Below are positions 22,995 through 34,533 of a stretch of 64,000 bases of DNA, one piece after another. The notes below the pieces were generated by a model. That model ran no database searches. It saw nothing but the letters and a program-made list of their open reading frames with translations, and was not told the DNA's origin. A program made the position numbers and the translations under genes. Every line of letters starts with the position of its first letter. The stretch's first letter is position 1. The DNA lies in contig JAKOON010000007.1 in assembly GCA_022577435.1 (NCBI GenBank), positions 5,786,926-5,850,925 on the forward strand, in the 5' to 3' direction. This DNA comes from Embiotoca jacksoni (lineage: Eukaryota > Chordata > Actinopteri > Embiotocidae).

Positions 22995-25900
22995 CTATCG
23001 GCTGCGAGGCTTCCCTGTGTTTGTCAGCGTCTCTTCCTCCTCCTCTTCCTCCTCTTCATCCTCTTGTAGGATGTGAATAGAGGAGCCCAGTAGTCTCTGG
23101 AGCTCTGGCACACAACGCACCAGATCCACAAGGCCCTCCTCCTCATCCTCCTTCTCCTTGTCATCCTCCTTCTTTTTGCCTCTGTAGGGAGAAGCTAAAG
23201 CGGAGCTCACCTGGCTGACGGATACCTGCTTCCACAGCTCGGCGCGCGGCAAACTCACAACCTCGAAGTGTGGGTATCGCGCCCGAAAGATCCGCGCCGA
23301 CATCTTCAGGCGTTTCAGGACTTCTGTCAGGAGGAACCAGTTGCAAAAGCTGCAGGAGAGAAATGTTTGACGTTAGCTGTAGGTTCATGTACAGAACGCG
23401 AAACATGAGGTTTCCACGCTTTAAACGGGAAGTTCCCTCAAATGAACACACAGTGTGGACGAGGGCTCCAATTTTTCCATTGCATTGCATTTCAGTCACA
23501 AGGTGGCGGGCGGTTTGACAGACATGACGACAACAACAACAACAACAACAACTTTAAACCATAAAGACATGTTTATCGTGCGTGAGTATCATTTACATTG
23601 TAAGTGTCAGAAAGCAGTAAAATGAGCTGCTGTAACTCAGCCATCACAGCTCTGGGGGAAAAAAAATGACATAAAAACTCTCAAAAATAAAATCCTCGCC
23701 TGTCGGCCTGCGTCCCCACAGCACCTGCAAACTACTGCTGAGGCAGCAACATCCTCATCTGAAGTTTTTTTTTATCCAGCCTGATTCTTTTTTTATTATT
23801 GTCCCGACTATCTCGGTAGAAATACTGTAAACAAAACTCGTCATACTTCTTCATTTCATTCACATTTCCCTGTTAACTTTTTGCACCCTATCTGACCCCA
23901 ATTACTATATTTCATTAACATATTGTGCAACAGCAACCAAATTTAGATGTCATTTGTGTGTTTGTAACAGTGCAGTGACATGATCAATATAAATGACTTC
24001 AACAACAGTCACAGTAGTCAACAGTTTTGCAGAATTTATGTTAGTACAAAGTCCTGACATGATTCCCCAAAATAAAATCCTACAGTAATTTTTAGTTTGT
24101 GGAACCAGATGCTGACACAAAGCCCCCCCCCATAATTCTTGATAATTACGTGTGGTCTGTGTGAGCTCACCCTTGTGTTAATGAGACCTGGACGTGATAG
24201 CAGGGTAGGAGAGGCTCGGAGGAGAACTCGAAAAGAAGGCAGTCTTTGTCCGAGTCCCGCTCAGTCTTCACCATTATGTTCTCCTCCAGCTCCGGGTTCT
24301 GCTCGGACAGCAGGAAGTCCCAGCACGGGTCCTGGTCTGTCTCTGTGAAGTCAAGTACACTGAGGTGAGAAAAAGAAGAAGAAGAAGAAGAAGAAGAAGA
24401 AGAGGAGCAACTACCACTGAGCTGATACACGAGGTCTGAACTCCCTCTAGTGGGCAGTTTGTTCACACTTATGACTAATTGATGTCACTGATCTCTTAAA
24501 GGGACACAAACTTTGTGAATGCAGTCAAAGCTTTATGTTTATTCACCCTACATAGAAACACAAGGATATATCAATTTTAGCCGTTATTCACTGGTTTACT
24601 TCCTATTTCCCCCCCCCCTTTTGAACACAAAGAGGCAGAAAAAAACAAATCGCAGTTTAAGGTTTTCTGTTTTCTTGAGTTCGTGCCTGTGGAGGCCATT
24701 TCTAATTCTGTACGAGTATTAATGGATTCTAAAGCCAGATATCCTCCAGTCACTCGGCGCACTGGACTAATCTGACTCTGCCAACCTATTGCTCAACGAA
24801 TTCTGTGACAATAATCTGGAACCCTGATCACATTTACGGTTTGCACAGCCACTCTGAGGGCGGACCCATCAGCAACCATTGTCTGGAAGTCGAGCGTTCT
24901 TTTCTAAATGTAGTTGCAGCGGTCGTAGAGTTTGGGCGTAAATGGTGGTCAATGCCGATTGGTTAAAGATTGCTCCAACAGTTGAAAAATGAACCCGAGG
25001 TCTACGCCCAGTGGGCTGCAACAACAATTCCCCATAGCCAGACTCATATATTTATACAGTGAAATTTGGGTCTGGAAACTCCAGGCTAGGTAGAGATACC
25101 AGCAGAAATACCACACAGGCGAGGAATCAAGCCACTATTCAAATAGTTAAAGGAGGAAACATTATTTTGAATTCAATGAGTAAAAAAAATTATTTGTCGT
25201 TGATGTGGGGACAAAAATAAACTTGCACTTTTTAAAAAAATTTTTTTATCTTTAATCTCCAAGTATATTCAGAAAGATGCGGTCTACATTCTCTTTAGTC
25301 TCCCTCAGTTCTTCCATGCAACTCTAATCCCGTTCTCCCTCCGCTGGATAACAGGCTCCCTATGGCTGTTTACAACACAACACCGATGCTCGTCCTTAAA
25401 ACTAACACTGCTCCACGTCCCAGCGGCCACCCGCGAGCCCAGCCTACAAACCAGCTTCCATTTCCTGCTGTGACCTGGTCGCTGCTCCAACAAGCCTTAA
25501 AGCTTCAAGGACAGCGGAGCGATGAGATTTCAACCGCCTTCCTGCCCCCGCGTTTACAAATTAAAACAGGATATTTGATTGATCATCGGGCTGACATTCA
25601 GCTGACAGACTGACAGGTTTCTTACCAAACAAGGAGCTACCGTAGAAATCCCAGGGTAAACTAAGATCCTGTTCATTGCGGCCTTCCAGGTCTGTGAAAT
25701 ATTCTGTAAAAAAAAAAAAGAAAAAAAGAACACATCTTGTTTTTATTTTTTCCCCACAATTGTGACAGTTTACATGTTATGACTAGTAGATGAAAACATT
25801 TGGACAGGTCTCGACACTAATGCTTTTTTTTTTTCCTTGTCACAACCGAGAAAAAAACTTGCGATGGGACAAGTGTAAAATCGTTGGCGGTTGTCTGAAT

Positions 25901-26627
25901 GGAAAGCACAGTACATAAAAAGCAGTAGCTCGCCTTTGTGATACGGTGCGCTTTATTGCCGTGTGCCGCCTATCTAAGGAGGAAACATGCACGCTTGTTG
26001 TATCAGGTACTGAGCCTTCATCTGGCCGTTTATCGGGGGAGATATGGCGTGAGACTAATACGCTGCGCTAAACACCGATAGCGCAGCAAAGTCAGTAGTA
26101 AAAGAAACACGGATAGAAAAAAGCGACTTGTTCTTCAGCCGGGCAACGTGCTGGAGAGAATCCAAACACCATCGACGTGGAGTGAAAGCGAAATACAAAG
26201 CAAAAGACGTCATCAAGCCGGCGTTGGGCTTTGGCTCGGCTCCACTACGTCAAGCGAGAGGAACTCAAGCATGTTACAAGTTTCTAAGGAAGGCAGATTT
26301 GTAAATCAGGCTGAAACTGTAGATTATTTGAATTGTCGATTATCAGTTTGGTCCTTTAAAATGCCAGAAAATGCCGACCAAAGCAGAAGGCGCTGCCTAA
26401 AATTCCTCGTTTTGTCCCGGCCGACAAGCCCGCAATCAAAAGTTGTGTCATTTGTTATCGTGGAGGACGAAAATTAAATATTCACATTTAAGAAGCTGGA
26501 AACAAAGAATTTTCATTTTCATACACAAAACGACTCAATACAATTAATCAATGAGCAAAATATTTGGCAATGAATTATCTGTCGATTAATCTTTATAACT
26601 CCGTTTGTAAGTAATGAAATTACACGA

Positions 26628-26683
<56 letters not shown>

Positions 26684-27925
26684 TAAATGACCCGCTGAAT
26701 TTTTATGAGCTAAAAGTTACACAAATTTGTAAGATTAAAAAAGCAGCCAATGGCAGTTTAGATAAAGTCTTCTTTGAAGACAATCATGGATTTTGTGTTG
26801 TAAAGGCTTCTACAGACTTATCAATATTTGATCATTAAGAAAGGAAACGAATGATTACTGAAAAGCCTTCGAATTTATTTATTTATTTATTTTTTAACTG
26901 TAAAGCATTTAGTTTGTGGGAACTCAACCTTCCAAACACATCAAGGTGAACTTCACCATTTACTGTTTATGTTGTGTCAGCTGTGTAGAAATTCAACTCC
27001 AGCTTCTCCTCTGAAAACGCAGGAGACCGAAGTCCCAAAGATCAACAAACAGTGTCATGTCATGTCAGCTTTGTGCATGTCACACTGGCAAAGAAACTGC
27101 TACACACCATTAATCAACCACTGCATCACACAACCATCAATAACGTACGTACTTGGCGAGCTCGACTCAACACAGTTTCAAGATGTTTTAGTTTACGAGG
27201 ATGTTTTTTTTTTGACGACCAAATTGAGCTGCGAGACAACGAAACAATCTGAATCACACGTCTGACGAGTGACTCAGTTACTGTCAACCAGCGTGTGGAG
27301 ACATGGAGGTTTTCTGCGGATATCTCGTACATGCTGCGTGCAACCTCTATTGTTTTCTTGCACACTGTGCCAAATGTGATGTAGTGGGAGTGGGCACAGA
27401 GTTTATTAATGTATTGACAAATTGCTTGATGGGGTGACTGAAAAGTTGGCAAATACGAGTGTAATTATTTATTTTTAATGTCTCATTAATGTCTCAATGC
27501 TCATTTAGCTTTATGAAAGCCTTTGGTGCCGTGTAGTTTACCGTGTCTAAAGTGTTTGTTGAAGATTTAAAATGCTCCGACGATCAATAGTCATCCAAAA
27601 TGAGTTGTTGTGAAGGAAACGGAGGTGAATAAGAGGCGTGAACTACCTGTGAGGAAGGTCTTCATGCTTGTGCTGTGAGCCAGTTTGACCGGTGTGTGTC
27701 CGGAGTAGGTCGCCAGAGTCGGATCTGCGCCGTGGTTCAGAAGCAGCCAGACAATCGGGAGGTTATCACTCGCTACGGCATCGTGAAGGGGCCTGAAGGA
27801 CGAACGAGCGAAACACAAATGACTTTCAGGGATTGTAAAACTTTAGATGACAGAGACAATGCAACTACACATATGACTCCTTTTAAAAAAGATTGAGTAT
27901 GATCTTACCTTCATGCTTAAATTCG

Positions 27926-27975
<50 letters not shown>

Positions 27976-30900
27976 AATTCAACTAACTAAAACCCCCATG
28001 ATGCACCATGAAGCCTCACCGTGTTCCATCCTGGGCGCTGCAGTTGACATCTGCGCCGTGTTTCAGCAACATCTGGACAATCTGAGTCCACCCTCGAGAG
28101 GACGCCTCGTGGAGAGCCGTGTAACCGGCATTGTCACGCCGATTGACCTCCCTGATGTCCTTTTCAAGACAATACTGGACCACATCCTGCAGAGCAGAGG
28201 TAGGGGGAACAGACTGTCACTTAAACGTGTTTCAGAGAGGAACACTGTTCACCGAGCAAGTAGACAGGTAGGATTTTACCTGATAGCCCAAGCGAGCCGC
28301 ACGTTGCAGCAACGTCTCCCCAGCGTTTTTATTGACGATCAGCCGACGAACCTCCGGAGGAATCTGCCTTTTGGGTGGAGAGTCTGAGCCACTGCTTCTT
28401 CCTGATGTGCTTTTCTTATTGGTTGGAGAAGACGGTAAACTTTTTGGAGTGGGTGGAGGGCTAACTAGTCTTTTTACAGCAGCACCACCATCATCCAGGA
28501 CGGCGGAGGCGCCACGCTTGCCCAGACTGCTGCGTTTGGTTTTATTCTGAAATACAGATTTATTGATTAGCGCACTGTGAGAAAGGTATTCCTTTGTAAT
28601 GCAATGCCAAGTCAGAGCAGTAGGTCCCATTTATCAGGAACCTGCGCTGCATAATCCCAGCAGCTATCATAAATGTGACAGACACAGAACTTCATCAGGC
28701 CACAGGGGGGCACTGTGAGCTTAAATATTAATGGTACCTCGCTCCGATCAACCCCGTATGACATCAAATGTTCATCATCCAGCAGAATCAGCAACTTACC
28801 TTCGGCTCATCACTGTCACATAAGTGTTTGCTTTTGAACTTCCTCTTCCCTGAAGGCTTATCGTTGCACTCTGGAGACTCCTCGCTCTCCTGGCAGCAGA
28901 CCGATCCTGAGCGAGTGAGCGATGGTCTCCGTGGAGGAGCCTCTGGATTCGAGGCAGTGGGATTCGGACACTGATCCTTCTGTGGATCTGTGATGACACA
29001 TTAGATTGACGGTTATGTCTGAGTGGTGAACCAACTGTCTTTTAAACACCGTCCATTATATCACTGATGCAGCTACGCAGCAGCTTCATCTGCCAGTCCT
29101 CACATGGAACAGTTGGAATATTGGATGCAATATTGTGGGTGCCGTTTTGTGCCGACATCAAACAGGCTGCTACTTCCTGAACCAATGGTCCTTGGCTTGG
29201 CCATCCTACCTGTTGAAACAGGGTAACTGCTGTCTACGAGCTACTCTGCTCTGCTTTTGCAATCATGAGCTTGCGTCTGCTATATTTCTGTTTCTTCTCA
29301 ATATACACAACTGATGATGTGTCATATCCACACTAGCAGGCACATAATGGGGACTCCGATGCGGATATGAAACACCTCAGGAATATCAGCTGCACATTGC
29401 ATACAAGTGCTGACTGCATAAATGTTATTTTTTGTTAGGTGTTAAATCTATTTCAGTATTTTTCACTTGTCAATTATCATATATATTTATCCATTCATAT
29501 TTGTTTATTGTAGTTGTTTCATAAAGTTCTATTAATGCTTTTCCAGTGTACCTATTATAAAGATTTACATCCTCATTTAATTAATTTGTCCATTCCTACT
29601 TAATATGTTTTAACTACAAATGTCCCCAGGAAAGTGTTGCTAGTCAGTTCTGATTCGTTCATTCTCAAGTCATTACAGACTGACAGTCTGAGCAGATATT
29701 TTTGTGAACACCCCGAGGACTGACAGATACATGACGTCACGGTAATTAAAACAATTTTTAGGTAGAATTTTTAGGGGTAAAACATGAACACCCAAGATTT
29801 CGTGCCAAGATATGCATTTTATCTTACATTACTAAAAGACCTGTTATTATATATCCATAAACTTTGGAGCATTCAAGATTTATAAATCCTTCAATGAGCC
29901 ATATTTGCTTGAAAAACAAATCTATAAATACAATTCAATTGGTCATTTTGTTATTTTCAGTTTGTTAAAACTGACTGAAATCTACCATCAGGTGCACTAA
30001 AGGAGATCAAATCATTAAATGTTGTTGATGCGCAAACTACAGAGAAATGTTAGGATATCATGTATATAATTGTACAGCGGCTGCACAATTATTCCACAGA
30101 GTAGAACAAGAATTCAGCTATTGTCAGAACTGATTCATTCCTCAGACATTTTTTAAAAGTAAGAATACTCACTTTATCTATGAAACTTTAGAAATGATGA
30201 TAAATACCCGTCACAAGCCAGCACAGCCAAATGTTTTGTCACTTAGTGTGGTCAGCAGCCAAAAAAAGGATTAATGTATAATGGTATTAAAACAGAATGA
30301 TTCAGGCTTATTTGCAAGGGCAATTAATCTGCTGATCATCAAGTAATTTTTGCTGAACAAATGAATTATCAAAATACAGGCCGATTAATTTTCTGTCAAT
30401 CTAATCATTGAAATGCCAATCTAAATTTACTATCAATCAGCGACTCAATCAACTTTTCAATTCAGCCCTGTATTGTAAAAAAAAAAAAAAACGAAAGAGC
30501 TGTGGCACTCAAACTTTAAAGATTCATTCTATAACTTTATAAATTGTTGTTATCATATAAACACGGCTGGAAATGGTTAAATTACTAGTTAACTACCTGC
30601 TGGGATGTCCGTTCTCAGGGATTCTGCGACGCGCTCGCCATCTTCCAGCTTGTCCTTCTCGGTGATGTATTCACCAGTCTGATACTTCTTGCTACGACAT
30701 CGCCGGCGTTTCTTGTGAGCGGGGGGGTCACCCTCTGCACTTGCTGCCTTGGCTTTGCCCGGAAGCACACGCTCGGGCACGGGGTTCGATCGCGGCCTCC
30801 CTCTCGGACGGCGGGCGGGCTGGGTGGAGGTCTGAGGGGGTGACGGGGAAACTGGGGGAGGAGGCATCGGTGGCGGAGGAGGGGAAGGCGTCGCAAAGCC

Positions 30901-33900
30901 CCAGAGGTCGAGTCGAGCGTCATCAGCTCGCCGTCGGCCTCTCCTCAGTCTTGGGAAGGAGCTCTCTGTAGTGTCGGCCTCCTTGCTGGGTACAGCAGAG
31001 CAGCTGAGGGACACTGAAGTCTCCACACTCTGAGGACTGCTGCCGCTGTCTGAAACGGATTAAATCACATCTGATTGTTACACTCACACCAACGTTTATG
31101 CCTAGAGACATACAAAAAAAATAAAAAAAAATAAATAAATACCAGATGATATGCGAGACATTTTCTGTCTGCACCCACAAACTACAAAACTACTGCAGCT
31201 GATTATGGGCTATTTGTCTCTAAAGCCAAAACTCTAAACCCAAAGTAATCCAACAGTGAGCTTCATGTCTGACACAACTGAAAGCATCCCTAAATTTGCA
31301 ATAGATATCAGGAATGTGTGCCCTCCTTGAGAACTTCCAAGAGCAATGAATGTCACCGGATGAAAAGAAACAAATACTCTACCTGCTTTGTTGCGGCTTG
31401 GTTGCTCAGTCTTGTTGGGACTGATCTTGTCCCTTGGAATCGCCTCCTTACTCTGTGGGGTAAGTTTCCCTGCTGTCAGACTCGGCTCCAGCACAGGTGC
31501 ACATTGCTTCTTCTGCTGAAATACACAAGGGACAAACGGAGCGCACTGTATTGGATGCTATTGATCACAAACCTTTTATGGTGACGGAGAGCCTGCAACA
31601 ACCCTCGAGAGTTAAATCATCGGTCATCAATCAAAATTATGAAAGCGGAGCCTTGAATGACCAATTCAACGGTTAAAATCTTACAAGATGATCCCTAAGA
31701 GAGAAAATAAGAGATGAACATGGCATTGAAATAACCACACACTGATAATTTACCTTCTTGTTGGGGGACACTTTGGTTGGAGTTTTTTCTCTGTCTTGCT
31801 TTTTCTTCCCCGCAGCTTTCTTTAACAGGGCCGCTGGCGACTTCTCCTTTGCTGGCTTCTTAGGAGTCGTCTTCTTTTGTTTGATGGCGGCAGCTTTTGC
31901 TTTGGTTGGCGACTCCTCTTTGGTTCCGTTTGTTTTCTTCTCAAACTTGTCGCCTTCCCCCGCACACTGGCCCGTAAGAATAGACGCAACCATGCCCTCT
32001 AATTTTTCACCGGGAGGACTGTCTGACGTCCCACTATCTTTCCTCAATATCTCCCCCTCTAACACCTGGGCTAGTTTGCTCTCCATCCTGTTCCCATTTG
32101 TTGATGCATTGCTCCCAAAGAGGTGCGACTGGCCAGCGAGCTTTGAGGAGCCTTGCTTTGCTTGCAGTCCCATATGCTCTCCCTGACTGGTGTGTATGTC
32201 AGTGTTATTCTCCAAAGGCTCAGTGGCGTTCGCCTTCTCGTGTCTTTTGATGGCTGGAGTCAAATCCCCTTGAGAAGGCACAGCAGGCCATTTTTCCACA
32301 GACCAGTACGGTGGGTATTCAAAAGCAGAAGCGTGTTTAGATTGGTTGTCTTGGCTCCCAGTAAGCGGACTCAGATCATCAGCCTTTCTTGATGGAACAG
32401 GGGCAGCTTGATCCTCGCCTGCCATTGCTGTTGAATCAAGAGCTTGCTGCTTTACAATGGACGTAAGGTTAGACAGTGGACACTTCATTCTCTCCCACTT
32501 ATCATCCTCAGGTTTGGACGGGCTGTGATGGGCACTCTGAATCTTACATCCATCTGTAACTGCAGTGCCTTTGGTCTTCGGAGACCCCTGTGAGATTTTT
32601 CTCTGAACAGACGAGGCTTGGTGCGGAAGGTGAGATGGCTGTTGCAAAGCTGGATTGACAGCAGTCGTAGAGTATGGCACCGCCGTTTTGCCAGATGCCG
32701 ACTTCGGGTGAATCTGAGCATTGGCAGAGCTTAACAGGGCAGTGGTGAGGGCTCCCTTAGGGGGACAGTTCTTAGTTATGGCTGTGCTGGTGTTTTTAAC
32801 GTGCTTGACACTGTGAGCATGTTGGTTACCCTTCATTAGACAGGATGGCTTCTTTCCTCCTGAGGCCAGATGTTCTCCTTGGTCAATTATAGAAATAAAC
32901 TCCTGCTTTGCGAAACTCTGAAATTCATCTGCAAAGGTCCCTTTTCCATCTTTGCCCCTTAAAGTAGAAGCCAGTATGGGGCTAGCCACACCTACATATG
33001 TACCAGGGATGCTTTTTATTGAGTCCTGTGAAGATCCCTTACCCCAGGTAGGTTTGGGCTCTGCGACCTGGTGATTCTGAGGCCTATTTGATTGCTTTTG
33101 ATGAGATCCATTTCTGTGGGTATTTGGTAAGATAGGGTATTGCACAGCGGCGCTATAAGTGGTGGAATGAGTCCGCTTTGAATTCCGAAAATCTCTCTGG
33201 TTTGATTCATTATTATGAGGCTGCATCGCAGTAACTGAGGGGTCATTTATGCATTTTGGCCGTTTTGATTTAGCGGACAAATCAAGAGGTACGTCTCTGG
33301 GTTCAATTGAACAAGCTGTGTGGTCCTCTGCAGCAGAGGGAGGCGTTGTTTTAAGAGAGCCCATGGTTGTCTTGTCTATGCTGTTGCCTTTCTCCACATG
33401 GTTCAGCAGTCTGCTCTGTGATGTGATGCTGGCCAGTGCAGAGCCACAGCAAATGGCAGCAGTTGGAGACAAGGTGTAGTGGGTGGGGGCTGCTGAGGTT
33501 AATGAAGGGTGCTGCAATGGTAGGGCAATAGCTGGTGAGGCTACCACAGAGGCTAAAGATTTGTGTTCTCCTACAGATTTTGCATTCTTTGTTGACGAGT
33601 GGTTCGATTTGAGTTTTGAGGTCGACGTGCCTGCCTTTTTCTCTGCTGCTGGAGTCCGGCCCACAGACAACGAGTAGGGATAGGTCCGCATGAGAGGTGT
33701 CCCTCCGACACCTGAGCTTTGTGGCTGAATTTCTTTTTGAAACTGGCTGGCTGTGGCTTCTCTCAGCGCTGCAATCTGTCCCAATGCTGGTGGAAGAGTA
33801 ATTTTACAAAGTGGAGAGGAAAAATTAGTGGAAGGCAGGAAGGCAACAGGCTGGGCTGGTTTAAACATGGCAGAGCATTGAAACCCAGGTGGAACACTTT

Positions 33901-34463
33901 GCACAGATTGTGTTTGCGGGTGTGATTTCTTACTGGATGTCACATGGCTGTGACAGGGGTTGAGCGAGTCCTCCCGGTTGGCTTTTATACCACTTGACCA
34001 CTGAGGAGTGGGGAAGACCCCAGCACCATCGGCTTTGAGTTTAGGCGCTTCTGCCCTTTTGTCTGTTCTCTTCTCTGAGCTGGTGAGGACTGAGCCGGAC
34101 ATTGGTGCATTGTTGGGCTGTTGAGGTGGTGAAAGCTCAGGGCTGTGATTATAATCGCTCGTGTCCAGGCAGGCTTTTACTGTCTTACAGTCTTTAGTTG
34201 GAGAGGTCTTGTTTTGCTGACTGAGGGTAACATCTCCTCTGAACTCAGGGGGTAGCGTCTGAGGGGGATTTCCCACCATACTAGTCGACGCTTTATTTGG
34301 AGCACTGATCTCTCTGCTCACCGTGCCTCCATCCCCTACATTCATTAGTGTGGGATCCACCTGAGTGATAAAAGAAGTCCAGCCCAGTGTTAATTAGATG
34401 AGAGGACAGAATGCTCTGATCAAGTAATGCAACTTCAACAGTAAACAAAAGTATTACCTGCAT
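22995..34463 (-). CDS. bcorl1: BCL6 corepressor-like protein 1 (BCoR-L1), 11 coding exons
   Basis: Exons in transcript order: 34463-34458, 34360-31754, 31515-31383, 31049-30597, 28987-28800, 28546-28280, 28186-28020, 27792-27647, 25703-25626, 24342-24171 and 23349-22995. All phases agree, giving 4572 bases and about 1523 aa. The protein is a nuclear corepressor that recruits CtBP and, through its C-terminus, PCGF1-type PRC1. Visible features are the CtBP-binding PLDLS (about residue 360), the BCORL1-specific IPGTYVGVASP and FISIIDQGE, a Lys-rich stretch (about 830-870), the AT-hook-like PRGRPRSNP, KKYQTGEYITE, KPSGKRKFKSKH, ankyrin repeats (about 1200-1325; NAGETLLQRAARLGYQ, NAGYTALHEASSRGW, GADPTLATYSGHT) and the PUFD domain (about 1390-1500; LLPCYHVQVS, NWFLLTEVLKRLKM, RIFRARYPHFE). 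These favour BCORL1 over BCOR. The start (ATG at 34463) has a weak context, and the family's N-terminal PLYSGVHNW block was not found. Confidence 0.92.
24371..24403. repeat. (GAA)n microsatellite beside a splice acceptor
   Basis: About ten GAA units on the plus strand form a TTC-repeat pyrimidine tract in the bcorl1 sense. It sits directly upstream of two candidate acceptors for the penultimate coding exon. Confidence 0.85.
24443..24453 (-). promoter_or_regulatory. CTCF-like core (minus strand) in a bcorl1 intron
   Basis: CCCTCTAGTGG, reading CCACTAGAGGG on the minus strand, is the same core as at 20864. It lies about 100 bases upstream (in transcript sense) of the penultimate coding exon. 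Confidence 0.35.
24941..25090 (+). repeat. Dispersed repeat, copy A (copy B at about 61.0 kb)
   Basis: GGTCAATGCCGATTGGTTAA and TTGCTCCAACAGTTG match the segment at 60981-61030 (GGTCAATGCTGATTGGTTAA, CTGCTCCAATAGTTG). A TATATTTATACAGTG-like stretch follows, comparable to the sequence after copy B. This is a diverged transposon-derived family inside a bcorl1 intron. Confidence 0.65.
26330..26600 (-). repeat. Dispersed 'TTAATCGAT'-type repeat, antisense copy
   Basis: The wording AAAATGCCAGAAAATG, ATTCACATTTAAGAAGCTGG and ATTATCTGTCGATTAATC is that of a very common teleost interspersed repeat. It lies in opposite orientation to the copy at about 46.67 kb, which reads TTAGTTAATTGACAGATAAT. Another partial copy lies at about 30.34 kb. 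It is intronic in bcorl1. Confidence 0.6.
26631..26685. repeat. (AT)n microsatellite
   Basis: About 23 AT units with one CA interruption, next to the dispersed repeat, in a bcorl1 intron. Confidence 0.95.
27928..27973. repeat. (CA)n microsatellite, about 23 units
   Basis: Pure CA repeat in the short intron between the two ankyrin-coding exons of bcorl1, only about 47 bases from the donor at 28019. Confidence 0.95.
28988..30596 (-). other. bcorl1 intron, including a repeat fragment
   Basis: A 1.6 kb intron between exons 30597 and 28987. No coding sequence is seen. At about 30335-30475 it carries a partial antisense copy of the repeat also found at 26330 and 46670 (GATTAATTTTCTGTCAAT...CAATCAACTTTTCAATTCAG). 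Confidence 0.6.
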
Positions 34464-34533
34464 AGGTGTTTCTTTAGCACAACATGCCTCGGGGGGTAGC
34501 TAAGTCAGTCAGGTGAGAGTTTTGCTTGAAATG
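34458..34533 (-). other. bcorl1 exon carrying the inferred start codon
   Basis: A strong acceptor (GTTTTCTGCAG, AG at 34535-34534) and donor (ATGCAG/GTAATA) define a 76-base exon. Its last six bases are ATGCAG, in frame with the large exon. An in-frame TAG lies upstream within the exon, so translation of this splice form cannot start earlier. Confidence 0.6.

Noticed and set aside
27928..27973. CRISPR-like array
   Set aside because: All short tandem arrays in this window are eukaryotic microsatellites or minisatellites without spacers. No direct-repeat/spacer structure or cas genes exist.
22995..34463. Assignment as bcor rather than bcorl1
   Set aside because: The neighbouring mid1ip1 and tetraspanin would suggest BCOR, but IPGTYVGV, SIIDQGE, KYQTGEY and the PSGKRKxKxKH context match BCORL1 specifically.
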